This document shows, piece after piece, positions 1 through 13,619 of a stretch of 64,000 bases of DNA. Every line of letters starts with the position of its first letter. The first letter of the stretch is position 1. The DNA lies in NCBI GenBank assembly GCA_963402885.1, contig OY727098.1, forward strand, positions 19,020,717-19,084,716, read 5' to 3'. This DNA is from Antedon bifida. Lineage: Eukaryota; Echinodermata; Crinoidea; Comatulida; Antedonidae. The position numbers were made by a program, and so were the translations under genes. The notes beneath the pieces are model-generated. The model was not told where the DNA came from, made no database searches, and was given only the letters and a program-made list of their open reading frames with translations.

Positions 1-1810
1 TATCAGATAATATTCTTCCTTCCTTTTATCCCTCATTTTGACTCACCCTTCTTAGAATTCTCATGTGATCTGTAATCACGTTTCTTATAGAAACGAACAT
101 CTTCTTCTTCACGAATCGATTTACACATTACATTGGGATGTAGTTACGTAATGATTAATGTAAGGAACCGAACATTTTATAATTGTATGAACATTTAATC
201 CTAAACTTAGATCAAAACAAGAACTAATCTAGGATAGCAGGCCTAAGTATTGTAAGAAAAAACCATGCTAACAACGCCGTAAAGTCTTGCAGTAGAGGCT
301 AGAATAAGAACATTTAAAAAAAAGTTAAAGTTAACAAATGCTAGGCCGGTGCGAACAGCATCAAAATGTACCCGGGTCACGTGCTGTGATATATTTTTGG
401 GTTTTCAATGGGCTAATTAATTTACAATAAATGATAAATAATAAATTAGTAATATTATTCTTGATTTATTATTATTTATTATTTATTACTGGCATTAAAA
501 CAAATTGCTTTAGTAGGCCGACAATGAGTAGGGTGCCTCTTATTGAGTAAGGCGACGCACGGCATTTGGACTAATCGAGAAATAAATATAAATAAAACTG
601 AATTACGGGTTAATTATGCATCATTCCTGGGTTGCTGAAGCAATGTAAACAAGATACGACGGGTATTTTTATCGGCAGGTAATGGGTATTTGAGAACGTT
701 TTTGAAAGCTAACAGTCGAAACAGAAAGAAATTTGGCATTATATAAGTCATATTGAATTAGTGCGTAGACCTACATTACCCTTCTTTGGCCTCCATTATG
801 TTTTATTTTATAAACAGGTAAGGAGTTAAGGTGATCGACCGTATAAACAGTAAAAACTACCAAGAAGTTCTGGTTGTTGATCTCGACATCAAGTAGCATA
901 AATTCTAAATTTCGTCCAGAGTTTAGAAGATTATTTGCAAATGGTTTTTAATTTAATAGAAACAAGTAAACCATTGACACCGAATTATCTGCTTCATGCG
1001 TATCTGTTCGATCTATAAGTTTATCATGTGATTGGTTGGTGTATTGTTCAAGTAAGATTCTTATAATAATGAAGACAAAAAATTATCAAAATCAATGTTT
1101 ACGACATGAATATTATTCTACAACAGTATTATTGACAAAAGTAGAACCCCCATTTTAGGACACAAACGAGAGGCTATACTATTACTACTAACCCATAAAG
1201 GACAATTTTCTGTGTCAGGAGATGTTCTACTGTATTCTGAAGGATTCAGTAAAATGTATAATTTCATATTAGTGTAATGACGTATCAAAAGTCATAATCC
1301 TTAGCGCGTACTGTAATGTGCTTATAACTCAGAATTAGTTCAAGTGTAATTATAGACTGATGTATTTCAATGACATTTGTTCAGTCATTTTAATGTCAAT
1401 GGGGGTTTAAATAATATTAATACCTACTGAGGTTGCTACTGAAAAATCTCCTATAATTGTTGTTCCTAATAAATATTGTGATACGTACTGTAATGGTTTC
1501 AGTTTTCAAAACGCATAAAACAAACAAAACAAAAAGCATACACAGATGAACGCGTAAATTATAAAGTAATAAACAAAAACAGGTAAAGGAAAATTTAAAA
1601 AATAATTTAAATATAATAAAATAAATAGATTAAAATAAACAAATAAAAAATGAACCTGAGGACGATCAAAGCATATTGATCGAAACGTCGAGAAACTCAA
1701 CAGTTCTTTTCAGAACTAATAATCCATGTACCGCAAACTTGACATTTGATTTCGCCATGCAAACTTTCAAACAGTATATATAAGTATAACAATATTTATA
1801 CTATACAATT
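1..1810. other. No gene recognised
   Basis: AT-rich sequence in which I see no convincing exon on either strand. A short stretch near 49-90 on minus has a GTGAGT-type donor, but the upstream acceptor and the peptide are unconvincing. Confidence 0.5.
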
Positions 1811-2104
1811 GTCAGGTGCAAGCAAGCCTGAAATCGACTTATCAGGTTGATTTACGCAACCATAAAATAATAATAATCGTATATCTTGATATGGTGGAGG
1901 AAGGAGAAAAGGGTAAAAGAAATATATAACGGGGGACAGATGCGTTTCAAACATACAGTCAGGTGCAAGCAAGCCTGAAATCGACTTATCAGGTTGATTT
2001 ACGCAACCATAAAAATAATAATAATCGTATATCTTGATATGGTGGAGGAAGGAGAAAAGGGTAAAAGAAATATATAACGGGGGACAGATGCGTTTCAAAC
2101 ATAC
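1811..2104. repeat. Two-copy tandem repeat, 147-bp period
   Basis: The block starting GTCAGGTGCAAGCAAGCCTG at 1811 is repeated almost perfectly at 1958. The only visible difference is the length of a short A run. The near-identity points to a recent tandem duplication. A 110-codon minus-strand open frame across it is only the repeat read twice. Confidence 0.9.
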
Positions 2105-2199
2105 AATAGGCCTAAATATTACAGGCAATTGGGTTTTTTTAAACTGAGGTTACGTGGTGCAAATATAACCTGTATACATTGTTATTGTTGTAAATATTA

Positions 2200-2328
2200 A
2201 TGAGATCATCGGAACAGACATCCAGCAACGTGGAAGAAGACAATGCAGTCATCATCGGATATAGTAAGCTTCCTGGATCCATAGCACCCAAGAGTCCATT
2301 TTGTAAAGGTCATTCCTACTTAACATAA
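2200..2328 (+). CDS. Possible terminal coding exon, unknown gene
   Basis: An open frame of 42 residues ends at TAA (2326-2328) and is followed by an AATAAA polyadenylation signal at 2418-2423. The base composition is noticeably more gene-like than the flanks, and the peptide (with EEDNAVIIGYSKLPG) resembles the C-terminal tail of a longer protein. The ATG at 2200 need not be the true start, and the real exon may begin at an unseen acceptor. I recognise no family and see no convincing upstream exon in the first 2 kb, so this could be a chance frame. Confidence 0.27.
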   Translation: MRSSEQTSSNVEEDNAVIIGYSKLPGSIAPKSPFCKGHSYLT

Positions 2329-2748
2329 CCAATATGTATATAATTATATTAATTAGAGACCTGTTAATGACAAATGGTGGTTTCAATGCCTAACAATGTG
2401 AAATAGAATTTAAGCTGAATAAACCTAGGAAAATTCTGGACTCATGCATAATTCTTTGAAATTTGGGAATTCGTTGAAAGACAGAAAGCATGAAAACATT
2501 GTTGAATAATATATGACTGTATCCCCTGCATAATGGAATGATACTTTGCTTCTTTTTTTATGAGAGATTACACCTGAGTTCCATAACATACATTATTTGA
2601 TAAATACATTTTAAAGCCTAGAAGAAGTACCCGATTGTAATTTTTGTTCGAAATATATATATATTCCTCATCTTTATCGTTTCAAATTAATTAATTAAAT
2701 TTCAGTATATCACCGGGCGGTTTAGAATTAATGTTCTTTGCCTGATTT

Positions 2749-2751
<3 letters not shown>

Positions 2752-2783
<32 letters not shown>
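2752..2783. repeat. (AT)n microsatellite
   Basis: Uninterrupted alternating AT dinucleotides over about 30 bp. Confidence 0.9.
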
Positions 2784-2785
<2 letters not shown>

Positions 2786-3996
2786 TATATTAGAGAGCCT
2801 ACGTAATATATATCTAGAGCATTAGTTGAATTGACATGAAACATGTATTTTCTATGAGATCAAATCTACTTCACATCCGACGTTATGTGACGTTAAAATT
2901 AATTCAATCGATTTTACTGCAATGTTCATTTTGAGTCGTATCCTTATAGCATCAACAGGATAAATATACAAAGTATTATCAAAGTGTCGCCTAGAAAATC
3001 ATGTATGAAACACTCTATGTTACATGTTTGTGATCCTAAAAAATATACTAATATCAACAGCTGTACAAGGTGATGAAAATGAACCCTGTATAACGGAATG
3101 TCATACATTACTGAACAAATCACATAGGTGTGGACAACTTTGACTTGTATACATTTTTCTTGACGATAGACTTTTAAAATTAATTTATTAAAATTACATT
3201 AAATCGAAATTGTCAGCCTTCCTTGAAAATGTCAGGACTACTATTATCATTTTTCGTGATTGCATTTGTATCCCCAACTTTAAAACTCAAAAGAAGCTCA
3301 GATGAATTAGTCTATACAAAGATTACGTGGAACTAACTCCAGGGCATGAGTTTATAACAATGCTTTCTAAATGCTCTCTGGTATTCGTCCCTTGGGTGTC
3401 GATACCATTAAGTGATTCTAACAAATACGCCAAGTAAAAATATCTTTTATACTATATACTATGTTACATATCAAATATCACTCTAAATAAACTTGTGTAA
3501 AGTATTATTGCGCTAAAATTATAAAAGTTATTTTGCAAATATCAAATTACTACACAAAACAAACACCTAACTTACTAATAATTGTAAAAAGAACAGAAAC
3601 ACAAGGAGAAGAGTTAAGAATGCTGTTGAATAAAATATAATACGTGGAAATGTTATGTTTCGAGACCTTTTCTTATTTACTGCAAACATTAGAAATAACG
3701 TCCAAAGGTGAATGTACAGTTAATGGACATGAGTCGATAAATAGACGGAAGTTGTTCTATTGTTAGTTAGGCCTACTCACTAACTCCAAGTTGTTTTATA
3801 CTATAATGCATATGTGCATAGTTTTATAACAATTTTTTCTGTAAATAGCCAATTCTCTAGTTAAATAGCAAAACTTGTAGGACAACTAACATTTCTGCAT
3901 GCACCAGCATGTGCTTAGGATCCTTCAACTACTTATTAATTAACTACTGTACATTTAGATTTAACATCTAGATAGTTTACAAATCTAAATTGTAAA
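2784..3996. other. No gene recognised
   Basis: AT-rich sequence leading up to the first mobile-element boundary, with no recognisable exon or domain. It may belong to intron 1 of the vWA gene at 13620-13738 if that gene continues to the left. Confidence 0.5.
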
Positions 3997-5506
3997 CTAG
4001 AATTTAATTCGTCACTTTGACGAATTATAGGTGATCATTTTTATCATTTTACTGAAATTAATTTTTTTTAAACATGCACGTACGTTAACATACGATCGGA
4101 AAATGTTGATGTATGCCATCCTATTATATGCTTATAGTGCTCAGTTGTGCCTATATGCCATATACAATATGTACAGTATATACTGTATATCTATATACAG
4201 TGTAGCATAGGTGAAATTACGGGACACACATGTTCTAATTTTTTGGCATGATGACGTTATCAAACTAAACTTTAAGATGACAATTTCGAAAGATAATTAA
4301 TTGAGCAAAAAAATATAAGATTTGGAAAAAAATTTGGCACGTAGAAGCGCTGTGCGCGCTCTTTGAATTGTGTATAACTTTGACGAAAAATATGAAAAAA
4401 CTACTTTTTCACTTCAACTGGCCATATGTTAACGTCACAACATCCGATAGGCTTAATTTTTATATGAATTAATATCTACATTTCATCAGCTTTCATAATA
4501 AATTATAATCATCAAGGTAACCCTCAATTCTGAAGAGCTGTAAGATATTCAAATTTACTGCGAAGGTGAAATTACACGGCCTACGTTATTCAAGTTTTTA
4601 CGCGTGATGACGTCATTAAAATGAAGATAGTGTCAACTCATGATAAAGATAATTAATTAAGCAAGCACATACTGAAAGTTGTGCGAAATTCGAGCACACA
4701 TAACCAAGATGCGCTCTGTTGAATGTGATAATCTACACAAAAAGATAACAAATCCTAATTTTTAAATTCAAGTGGCCATTTGATGACGTCAAAACATTTT
4801 GTACGTAAAATGTGTACATGAATTCATATCTACAACTCAATGGCTTCCAGAATAAGTTAAAAAAATCGGGGGTCATCTTGCATTCTGAAGAATTATTTTC
4901 ATTTTAAAAAAGACCTGTTTTTCACCATTTTCAGAACTTTTGTAAAATTAATGTGCGCATTTTGTCATTTTTAACGTGCTCGTATAGCGTTATTTTAAGT
5001 CGGAACTGACTCAAATTTGGTGAATGTACTAAGGATGGTGAGTAGAATGAGATTTGTAAAAAAATTCATATTTTTTACGCTTTTTAAGTATCGCGCGCGC
5101 AAAAACGCATTTTTGCGCAGTAATTTTTTGAAACACGCAAATGCCCTAATTCATGCTCTAAATTGATCAAAACTTAATTTTGAGCGTTTTAAATTTTTAA
5201 CGCGCGATATCACGCGCATGAACCTACGTGCGCGTGCGTTTTTATTTGCTAATATTTTTACCCTTGATCTGAAGTTTACGTGTAGTGAATTTCATTAATA
5301 TGTGATAATGAATTATGGAGATATGATTGATAATGTGATTTCGCAAAATGGCGTATAAATGTCGTCGCGGATGAGTGATCACGCTGGAAAGCTTATTAGG
5401 ATTAAGTTATATTATTTGAAAGATATTCTGAAATTTTTGTAATCATTGACATTAAACTTTTTGAGATAATTGTTACACAAAATAGTGTACAGAAACAATA
5501 AAAAGA

Positions 5507-7062
5507 CTAGACATGTAACTCGTCACTTTGACGAGTTTGGTTTTCCGCCGCGCAAGTGGTGCAACATGAACGTGTAACGACGTACCTTACCGTACCGAAC
5601 ATTAAGGGGATAGGTTGAGGACAAAAGGAAGTGTCCACGTTGGCATTATGACCTGAACTGAAGAATATGATATGTTTTTATTGCTGAATTCTATTATTTT
5701 GATTCATATATAGTATACACAGTATAATCTGTATCTATATCACATACAGTGTAGAATAGGTGAAATTACGGGACCGGCTATTTATTGCAATTTTTAACAT
5801 GGCAACGGCATCAAAATGAAATACAAAGATAGCAATTTCGGAAGGATATTATCTCAGCAACAACATATTAACGTGCAAAAGAAATTTGAATACGTGAAAT
5901 ATTGATGCGCGCTCTTTTAAATGCAATGAATTATGACGCAAAAGATGAAAATACGACTTTTTTCATTTAACTGGCCATATGATGACGTCACAACATCCGA
6001 TTGGCAAAATTTTCACATAGTTTCGTATCTACAATCCAATAGCTTCCAGAAAACGTTGTAATCGTGATTATCAAATTTTATTCTTACGAGCTATAACAGA
6101 TTAAAATTTACTGTAAAGATGAAATTAATGCCACACGTAATTTAAATTTTTAGGAATGATGACGTCAAAAAAATTAAAATATTTATAATTCATGCGAAAG
6201 ACAGTTGATTGACCTAGACAATATCAAAATTTGGGTGAAAATGGAAAACGGATAAGTGGAGATGCGCTCTATTCAATGTGGTAAGCTATGACGAAAGATA
6301 CAAAAATCCTAAATTTTATATTAGCGTGGCCATACGATGACGTCACAATGTCCGGTTAGCCATATTAATACCTGATACGATATCTACAACTCATTAACTT
6401 CCAGAAAATGTCATCCACAAAAAGTTGACCGTCTAGTTTAGAAATTACGACTGTTTTAAAAAAGGCATATTTTAAACGAATTTTTTAACCTTTTCATAAA
6501 AAACGCGCGCAAATTGTCCAATTCGACGTGCTCGTATGACGTATCTTTAAGTCGAAATTGTTTAAAATTTGGTAAAATTACTAGAAAAGGCTGGAAAAAC
6601 ATAAATCACGCGAAAAAAATACGTTTTCAATGCTACGTGCGCACCGCACACGTAAAAATGTGCGCACGCGTGGGAATTTTTGACATGCTTAAAACGACAT
6701 GAAACGCGTAGAAAGTTGATTATAAATGAATTTTGCGCATTTTGAAATTTTAAATGCGCGTGCGCGCGTAACTTTGTGTAAAACACGCAATTTTTTTCCC
6801 ACAGAAATTTAGCGCATAATATAAATTAAACTTTTGCAAAGTTTCAAGTTGAAATGTTATTTGGTTGTCGAGCTATGTTAAATACGAGAAAATCGTTAAA
6901 TCGCGCGTACGTCACGTTGCGCAATTGTAAGCATCATGAAAAGCTTCGCTTGACGACGTTACATAAATGTCAAAATGTCAACATAGTTAAAAAAATGTTA
7001 TGTTTGCAAGTTTTAGAGAAAAGCGTTACACAAAAATCATACAGAAAGAAAGAAGATGAAAA
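5507..7062 (+). mobile_element. Tag-2 hairpin element body, closer missing
   Basis: Starts CTAGACATG, with the hairpin at 5517-5537 (arms AACTCGTCA/TGACGAGTT) and tag 2, GGTTTTCCGC (5539-5548). The element sits in the A-rich tail of the outer tag-1 element. Its own tail is interrupted at 7063 by another tag-1 element. No tag-2 closing hairpin follows it. The body is nearly identical to 10258-11812, so one of the two probably arose by duplication and the closer of this copy was lost. Confidence 0.75.
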
Positions 7063-8650
7063 CTAGAATTTAATTCGTCACTTTGACGAATTATAGGTGA
7101 TCATTTTTATCATTTTACTGAAATTAATTTTTTTTAAACATGCACGTACGTTAACATACGATCGGAAAATGTTGATGTATGCCATCCTATTATACGCTTA
7201 TAGTGCTGAGTTGTGCCTATATGCCATATACAATATGTACAGTATATACTGTATATCTATATACAGTGTAGCATAGGTGAAATTACTGGACACACATCAT
7301 GTTCTAATTTTTTCGAATGATGGCGTTATCAAACAAAACTTTAAGATGACAATTTCGAAAGATAATTAATTGAGCAAAAAAATATAAGATTTGGAAAAAA
7401 ATTTGGCACGTAGAAGCGCTGTGCGCGCTCTTTGAAATGTGTATTACTTTGACGAAAAATATGAAAAAACTACTTTTTCACATCAACTGGCCATATGTTA
7501 ACGTCACAACATCCGATAGGCTTGATTTTTATATGAATTCATATCTACATTTCATCAGCTTTCATAACAAATTATAATCATCAAGGTAACCTTCAATTCT
7601 GAAGAGCTGTAAGATATTCAAATTTACTGCGAAGGTGAAATTACACGGCCTACGTTATTCAAGTTTTTACGCATGATGACGTCATCAAAAAGAAAATAGT
7701 GTCAACTCATGATAAAGATAATTAATTAAGCAAGCACATACTGAAATTTGTGCAAAATTCGAGCACACATAAACAAGATGCGCTCTGTTGAATGTGATAT
7801 TCTACACAAAAAGATAAAAAATCCTAATTTTTAAATTCAAGTGGCCATTTGATGACGTCAAAACATTTTGTACGTAAAATGTGTACATGAATTCATATCT
7901 ACAACTTAATGGCTTCCAGAATAAGTTAAAAAAATTGGGGGTCATCTTGCATTCTAAAGAATTATTTTCATTTTAAAAATGCATTATTTTTCACCATTTT
8001 CAGCACTTTGATGCAATTAATTTGCGCATTTTGTCATTTTTATCCTGCTCGTATAGCGTTATTTTAAGTCGGAACTCACTCAAATTTGGTGAATGTACTA
8101 AGGATGGTGAGTAGAATGCGATTTGTAAAAAAAATTCGCATTTTTTACGCTTTTTAAGTATTGCACGCGCAAAATATTTTTTTTGCGCAGTAATTTTTTG
8201 AAACACGCAAATGGCCTGATTCATGCTCTAAATTAATCAAAACTTAATTTTGGGCTTTTTAAATTTTTAACGCGCGATTTCACGCGCATGGCCTTGAAAC
8301 GCGCAAGTTTTTATTTTCTAATATTTTTACCTTGACCTGAAGTTTACTTGTAGTGAATTTCATTAATAAGTGATAATGAATAGTAAAGATATGATTGATA
8401 TTGTGATTTCACAAAATGGCGTATAAATGACGTCACGGATGAGTGATCACGCTGAAAAGCTTATTATGTCTAAGTTAAAGTATTTGAAAGACATTGTGTA
8501 ATTTTTGTGATCATTGCCATTCAACTTTTTGAGATATTTGTTACACAAAAAGTGTACAGAAAGAATAAAAAAAAAAAAAATAAAAAAAAAAATAAATAAA
8601 GATTTCATACAATAACAATAGGTGATCATTTTATTCTAAATGATCACCTA
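7063..8650 (+). mobile_element. Complete tag-1 hairpin element
   Basis: Uninterrupted copy of about 1.6 kb. Opening hairpin 7072-7092, then tag TAGGTGATCATTT; closing hairpin 8619-8650 with a perfect 13-bp stem (tag, 6-nt loop, complement). Just before the close it has an A-rich tail (about 8565-8600) that matches the insertion point used in the outer tag-1 copy. The body contains several TGACGTCA octamers and CG-rich alternating purine/pyrimidine runs. No coding capacity seen. Confidence 0.8.
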
Positions 8651-8651
8651 A

Positions 8652-10249
8652 CTAGACATGAAACTCGTCACTTTGACGAGTTAGTTATCCGCACCACGAC
8701 AAACGCCACATGCACGTCATACATTGGAATATTGCACACAGATAAAGATTATGGCATTATGACAAGAACTGAAGAATATGATATGCTGTTAGTGCTGAAT
8801 TCTGTCAATTTTGTGTCATATAGTATATACATGCAAACAGTATAATCTGTATACATATTACATACAGTGTAGAATAGGTGAAATTACGGGACCCGCCATT
8901 TAGAGAAATTTTTAACATGGCGACGGTATCAAAATGAAAAACTTAGATAGCAATTTCAGAAGGAAATTATCTCAGGAACAACATATTAACGTGTAGAAGA
9001 AATTTGAATACGTAAAATATAGATGCGCACCCTTTTAAATGTGATGAACTATTACGCAAAATATGAAAATACGACTTTTTTTATTCAACTGGCCATATGA
9101 TGACGTCACAACATCCGATTGGCAAAATGTTTACATGAATTCGTATCTACAATCCAATAGCTTCCAGAAAACGTTTTAATCGTGATTATCACATTTTATT
9201 CTTACGAGCTATTACAGATTAAAATTTACTGTAAAGATGAAATTAATGACCCACGTAATTAAAATTTTTAGGCATGATGACGTCATAAAAATTAAAATAT
9301 TTTTAACTCATTCGAAAGATAGTTGATTGACCTAGATAATATAAAAATCGGGGTGAAAATGAAAAACGGGTAAGTGGAGATGCGCTCTATTAAATGTGAT
9401 GAGCTATGACGAAAGATACAAAAATCCTATATTTTATATTCGCGTGGCCATACGATGACGTCACAATGTCCGGTTAGCCATATTAATGCATGATCCGATA
9501 TTTACAACTCATCAACTTCCAGAATATGCAATAAAAAAAACTTTAACCGTTTAGTTTAGGAACTACGACTGTTTAAAAAAAGGCATAATTTTGACAAATT
9601 TTGACGATTTTTTGAACTTTTTCATCAAAAACACACGTAAATTATCCAATTCGACGTGCTCGTATGACTTTAATTTTAAGTCGAAATTGTTTAAAAGTTG
9701 GTAAAATTACTAGAAAAGGCTGGAAAAACATAAATCACACGAAAAAAATTGTTTTCAACGCTACGTGCGGACCGTGCGCGTAAAAATATGCGCGCGCGTG
9801 GGAATTTTTGACATGCTCAAAATGACATAAAACGCGTAGAAAGTTGATTAGAAATTGACTTTTCGCATTTTGAAATTTTAAACGCGCGTGCGCGCGTAAC
9901 TTCGTGTGAAACATGCCATTTTTTTTCCACAGTCAGTTAGCGCAAGATATAACTTAAACTTTTGTTAAGTTTCAAATTAAAATGTTATATGGTTTTCGAT
10001 TTATGTTAAATACGCGAAATTCATAAAAACGCGCGTAAGTCACGTTGCGCAACTCTGACGTCATTCACAATTGCGGGTGCACAACTTCACGTGAATGCCC
10101 ACATGTTGACAAAGTTATAAAATGTTATGTTTACACGTTTTTGAGTTACGCGTGACACAAAAATGACAGAAAGAAAGAAGAATACAGAAAAAAAAAAAGA
10201 TGATGAAACAGGACAGTTACAAGGAGTTATCCGCTGAATGCGGATAACT
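8652..10249 (+). mobile_element. Complete tag-3 hairpin element
   Basis: Starts CTAGACATGAAACTCGTCA; opening hairpin 8662-8682; tag AGTTATCCGC at 8683-8692; closing hairpin 10225-10249 (AGTTATCCGC, 5-nt loop, GCGGATAACT). It abuts the preceding tag-1 element with one base between. Internally it has two diverged half-repeats, each with a GGCCATA(T/C)GATGACGTCAC core followed by a CTTCCAGAA block. Non-coding. Confidence 0.8.
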
Positions 10250-10257
10250 AAAAAAGA

Positions 10258-13200
10258 CTAGACATGTAACTCGTCACTTTGACGAGTTTGGTTTTCCGCC
10301 GCGCAAGTGGTGCAACATGAACGTGTAACGACGTACCTTACCGTACCGAACATTAAGGGGATAGGTTGAGGACAAAAGGAAGTGTCCACGTTGGCATTAT
10401 GACCTGAACTGAAGAATATGATATGTTTTTATTGCTGAATTCTATTATTTTGATTCATATATAGTATACACAGTATAATCTGTATCTATATCACATACAG
10501 TGTAGAATAGGTGAAATTACGGGACCCGCTATTTATTGCAATTTTTAACATGGCGACGGCATCAAAATGAAATACAAAGATAGCAATTTCGGAAGGATAT
10601 TATCTCAGCAACAACATATTAACGTGCAAAAGAAATTTGAATACGTGAAATATTGATGCGCGCTCTTTTAAATGCAATGAATTATGACGCAAAAGATGAA
10701 AATACGACTTTTTTCATTTAACTGGCCATATGATGACGTCACAACATCCGATTGGCAAAATTTTCACATAGTTTCGTATCTACAATCCAATAGCTTCCAG
10801 AAAACGTTTTAATCGTGATTATCAAATTTTATTCTTACGAGCTATAACAGATTAAAATTTACTGTAAAGATGAAATTAATGCCACACGTAATTTAAATTT
10901 TTAGGAATGATGACGTCAAAAAAATTAAAATATTTATAATTCATGCGAAAGACAGTTGATTGACCTAGACAATATCAAAATTTGGGTGAAAATGGAAAAC
11001 GGATAAGTGGAGATGCGCTCTATTCAATGTGGTAAGCTATGACGAAAGATACAAAAATCCTAAATTTTATATTAGCGTGGCCATACGATGACGTCACAAT
11101 GTCCGGTTAGCCATATTAATACCTGATACGATATCTACAACTCATTAACTTCCAGAAAATGTCATCCACAAAAAGTTGACCGTCTAGTTTAGAAATTACG
11201 ACTGTTTAAAAAAAGGCATATTTTAAACGAATTTTTTAACCTTTTCATAAAAAACGCGCGCAAATTGTCCAATTCGACGTGCTCGTATGACGTATCTTTA
11301 AGTCGAAATTGTTTAAAATTTGGTAAAATTACTAGAAAAGGCTGGAAAAACATAAATCACGCGAAAAAAATACGTTTTCAATGCTACGTGCGCACCGCAC
11401 ACGTAAAAATGTGCGCACGCGTGGGAATTTTTGACATGCTTAAAACGACATGAAACGCGTAGAAAGTTGATTATAAATTAATTTTGCGCATTTTGAAATT
11501 TTAAATGCGCGTGCGCGCGTAACTTTGTGTGAAACACGCAATTTTTTTTCCACAGAAAGTTAGCGCATAATATAAATTAAACTTTTGCAAAGTTTCAAGT
11601 TGAAATGTTATTTGGTTGTCGAGTTATGTTAAATACGAGAAAATCGTTAAATCGCGCGTACGTCACGTTGCGCAATTGTAAGCATCATGAAAAGCTTCGC
11701 TTGACGACGTTACATAAATGTCAAAATGTCAATATAGTTAAAAAAATGTTATGTTTGCAAGTTTTAGAGAAAAGCGTTACACAAAAATCATACAGAAAGA
11801 AAGAAGATGAAACTAGACATGAAACTCGTCACTTTGACGAGTTAGTTATCCGCACGACAAACGCCACGTGCACGTCATACGTTAGAATTTTGCACCCAGA
11901 AAAAGATTATGGCATTATGACCTGATCTGAAGAATATGATATGTTGTTAGTGCTGAATTCTGTCAATTTTGTGTCATATAGTATTATACAGTATAAACAG
12001 TATAATCTGTATACATATTACATACAGTGTAGAATAGGTGAAATTACGGGACCCGCCATTTATTCCATTTTTTAACATGGCGACGGTATCAAAATGAAAC
12101 ACTAAAATACCAATTTCGGAAGGATATTATCTCAGCAACAACATATTAACATGTAGAAGAAATTTGAATACGTAAAATATAGATGCGCGCTCTTTTAAAT
12201 GTGATGAACTATGACGCAAAAGATGAAAATACAATTTTTTTTGTTCAACTGGCCATATGATGACGTCACAACGTCGGATTGGAAAAATTTTGATATGAAT
12301 TCGTATTTACAATACAATAGCTTCCAGAAAACGTTTTAATCATGATTACCGCTTTTTATTCTGACGAGCTATAACAGATTGAAAGTTACTGTAAAGATGA
12401 AAATAAGTGACCCACGTTATTTACATTTTTAGACATGATGACGTCAAAAAAATTAAAATATTTTTAACCCATGCGAAAGGTAGTTGATTGACCTAAAAAA
12501 TATCAAAATCTGGGTTAAAATGAAAAACGGATAAGCGAAGATGCGCTCTATTAAATGTGATGCTCTATGACAAAAGATACAAAAATCCTATATTTTATAT
12601 TCGCATGGCCATACGATGACGTCACAATGTCCTGTTAGCAATATTGATGCATGATACGATATCTACAACTCATCATCTTCCAGAATACGTAATAAAAATA
12701 ACTTTTACCGTTTAGTTTAGAAACTACGACTGTTTTAAAAAAGGTATAATTTTGACAAATTTTAAGGAATTTTTGAACTTTTTCATCAAAAACGTACGTA
12801 AATTATCCAATTCGACGTGCTGGTATGACGTTAATTTTAAGTCGAAATTGTTTAAAAGTTGGTAAAATTACTTGAAAAGGCTGGAAAAACATAAATCATG
12901 CGGAAAAAATTGTTTTTAACGCTACGTGCGCACAGCGCGCATAAAAATATGCGCGCGTGTGGGAATTTTTGACATGCTCAAAATGACATAAAACGCGTAG
13001 AAAGTTGATTAGAAATTGATTTTTCGCATTTTGAAATTTTAAACGCGCGTGCGCGCGTAACTTCGTGTAAAACATGCCATTTTTTCCTCACAGTCAGTTA
13101 GCGCAAGATATAACTTAAACTTTTTCTAAGTTTCAAATTAAAATGTTATATGGTTTTCGATCTATGTTAAATACGCGAAATTCATAAAAACGCGCGTAAG

Positions 13201-13484
13201 TCACGTTGCGCAACTCTGACGTCATTCACAATAGCGGGTGCACAACTTCACGTGAACGCCCACATGTTGACAAAGTTATAAAATGTTATGTTTACACGTT
13301 TTTGAGTTACGCGTGACACAAAAATGACAGAAAGAAAGAAGAATACAGAAAAAAAAAAAAAAAGATGATGAAACAGGACAGTTACAAGGAGTTATCCGCT
13401 ACTAAGCGGATAACTAAAAAAAGATGATGATGATGATTTCGTACAATCACAAGAGGTTTTCCTGCAACTTCGTTGCGGAAAACC
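10258..13484 (+). mobile_element. Tag-2 hairpin element interrupted by a tag-3 element
   Basis: Opening hairpin 10268-10288, tag GGTTTTCCGC; body to 11812 nearly identical to 5507-7062. Its tail, after GAAAGAAGATGA, is interrupted by the tag-3 element 11813-13415 and resumes as a GATGATGATG run, ending in the closing hairpin 13455-13484. That hairpin's distal arm GCGGAAAACC is the exact complement of the tag. Confidence 0.8.
11813..13415 (+). mobile_element. Complete tag-3 element nested in a tag-2 tail
   Basis: Opening hairpin 11823-11843 followed by AGTTATCCGC; closing hairpin 13390-13415 (11-bp stem, ACTA loop). Flanked on both sides by the tail of the tag-2 host element, and so the innermost and youngest layer of this stack. 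Confidence 0.8.
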
Positions 13485-13619
13485 AAAAAAAAAAAATAAA
13501 AAAAATAATAATAAAGATTTTATACAATAACAATAGGTGATCATTTTATTCTAAATGATCACCTAATTACTGATAACAAGTTTCCAAGTTCACAAGTTTA
13601 AAATTGATAATTAACTTAC

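Larger units (their letters stand above)
3997..13565 (+). mobile_element. Outer tag-1 hairpin element, carrying nested insertions
   Basis: The 5' terminus CTAGAATT (3997) leads into a hairpin at 4006-4026 (arms AATTCGTCA/TGACGAATT) and then tag 1, TAGGTGATCATTT (4028-4040). The body is 3997-5506. Its A-rich tail is interrupted by further elements and resumes only near 13485, ending in the hairpin at 13534-13565 whose second arm is AAATGATCACCTA, the complement of tag 1. No ORF of interest. The uninterrupted relative at 7063-8650 shows what the intact form looks like. It resembles a non-autonomous Helentron/HINE-type transposon, but that class is inference. Confidence 0.7.

Noticed and set aside
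6514..6702. 62-codon open frame repeated at 11265-11453, and related frames at 6854, 11605 and 18252
   Set aside because: They fall inside duplicated element bodies. Diverged copies of the same elements do not preserve the frame, and the composition is that of the repeat, so they are not genes.
8557..8602. Poly-A run as a retroposed cDNA tail
   Set aside because: It lies before the closing hairpin at the same position as the A-rich tails of other hairpin elements, so it is part of the element.
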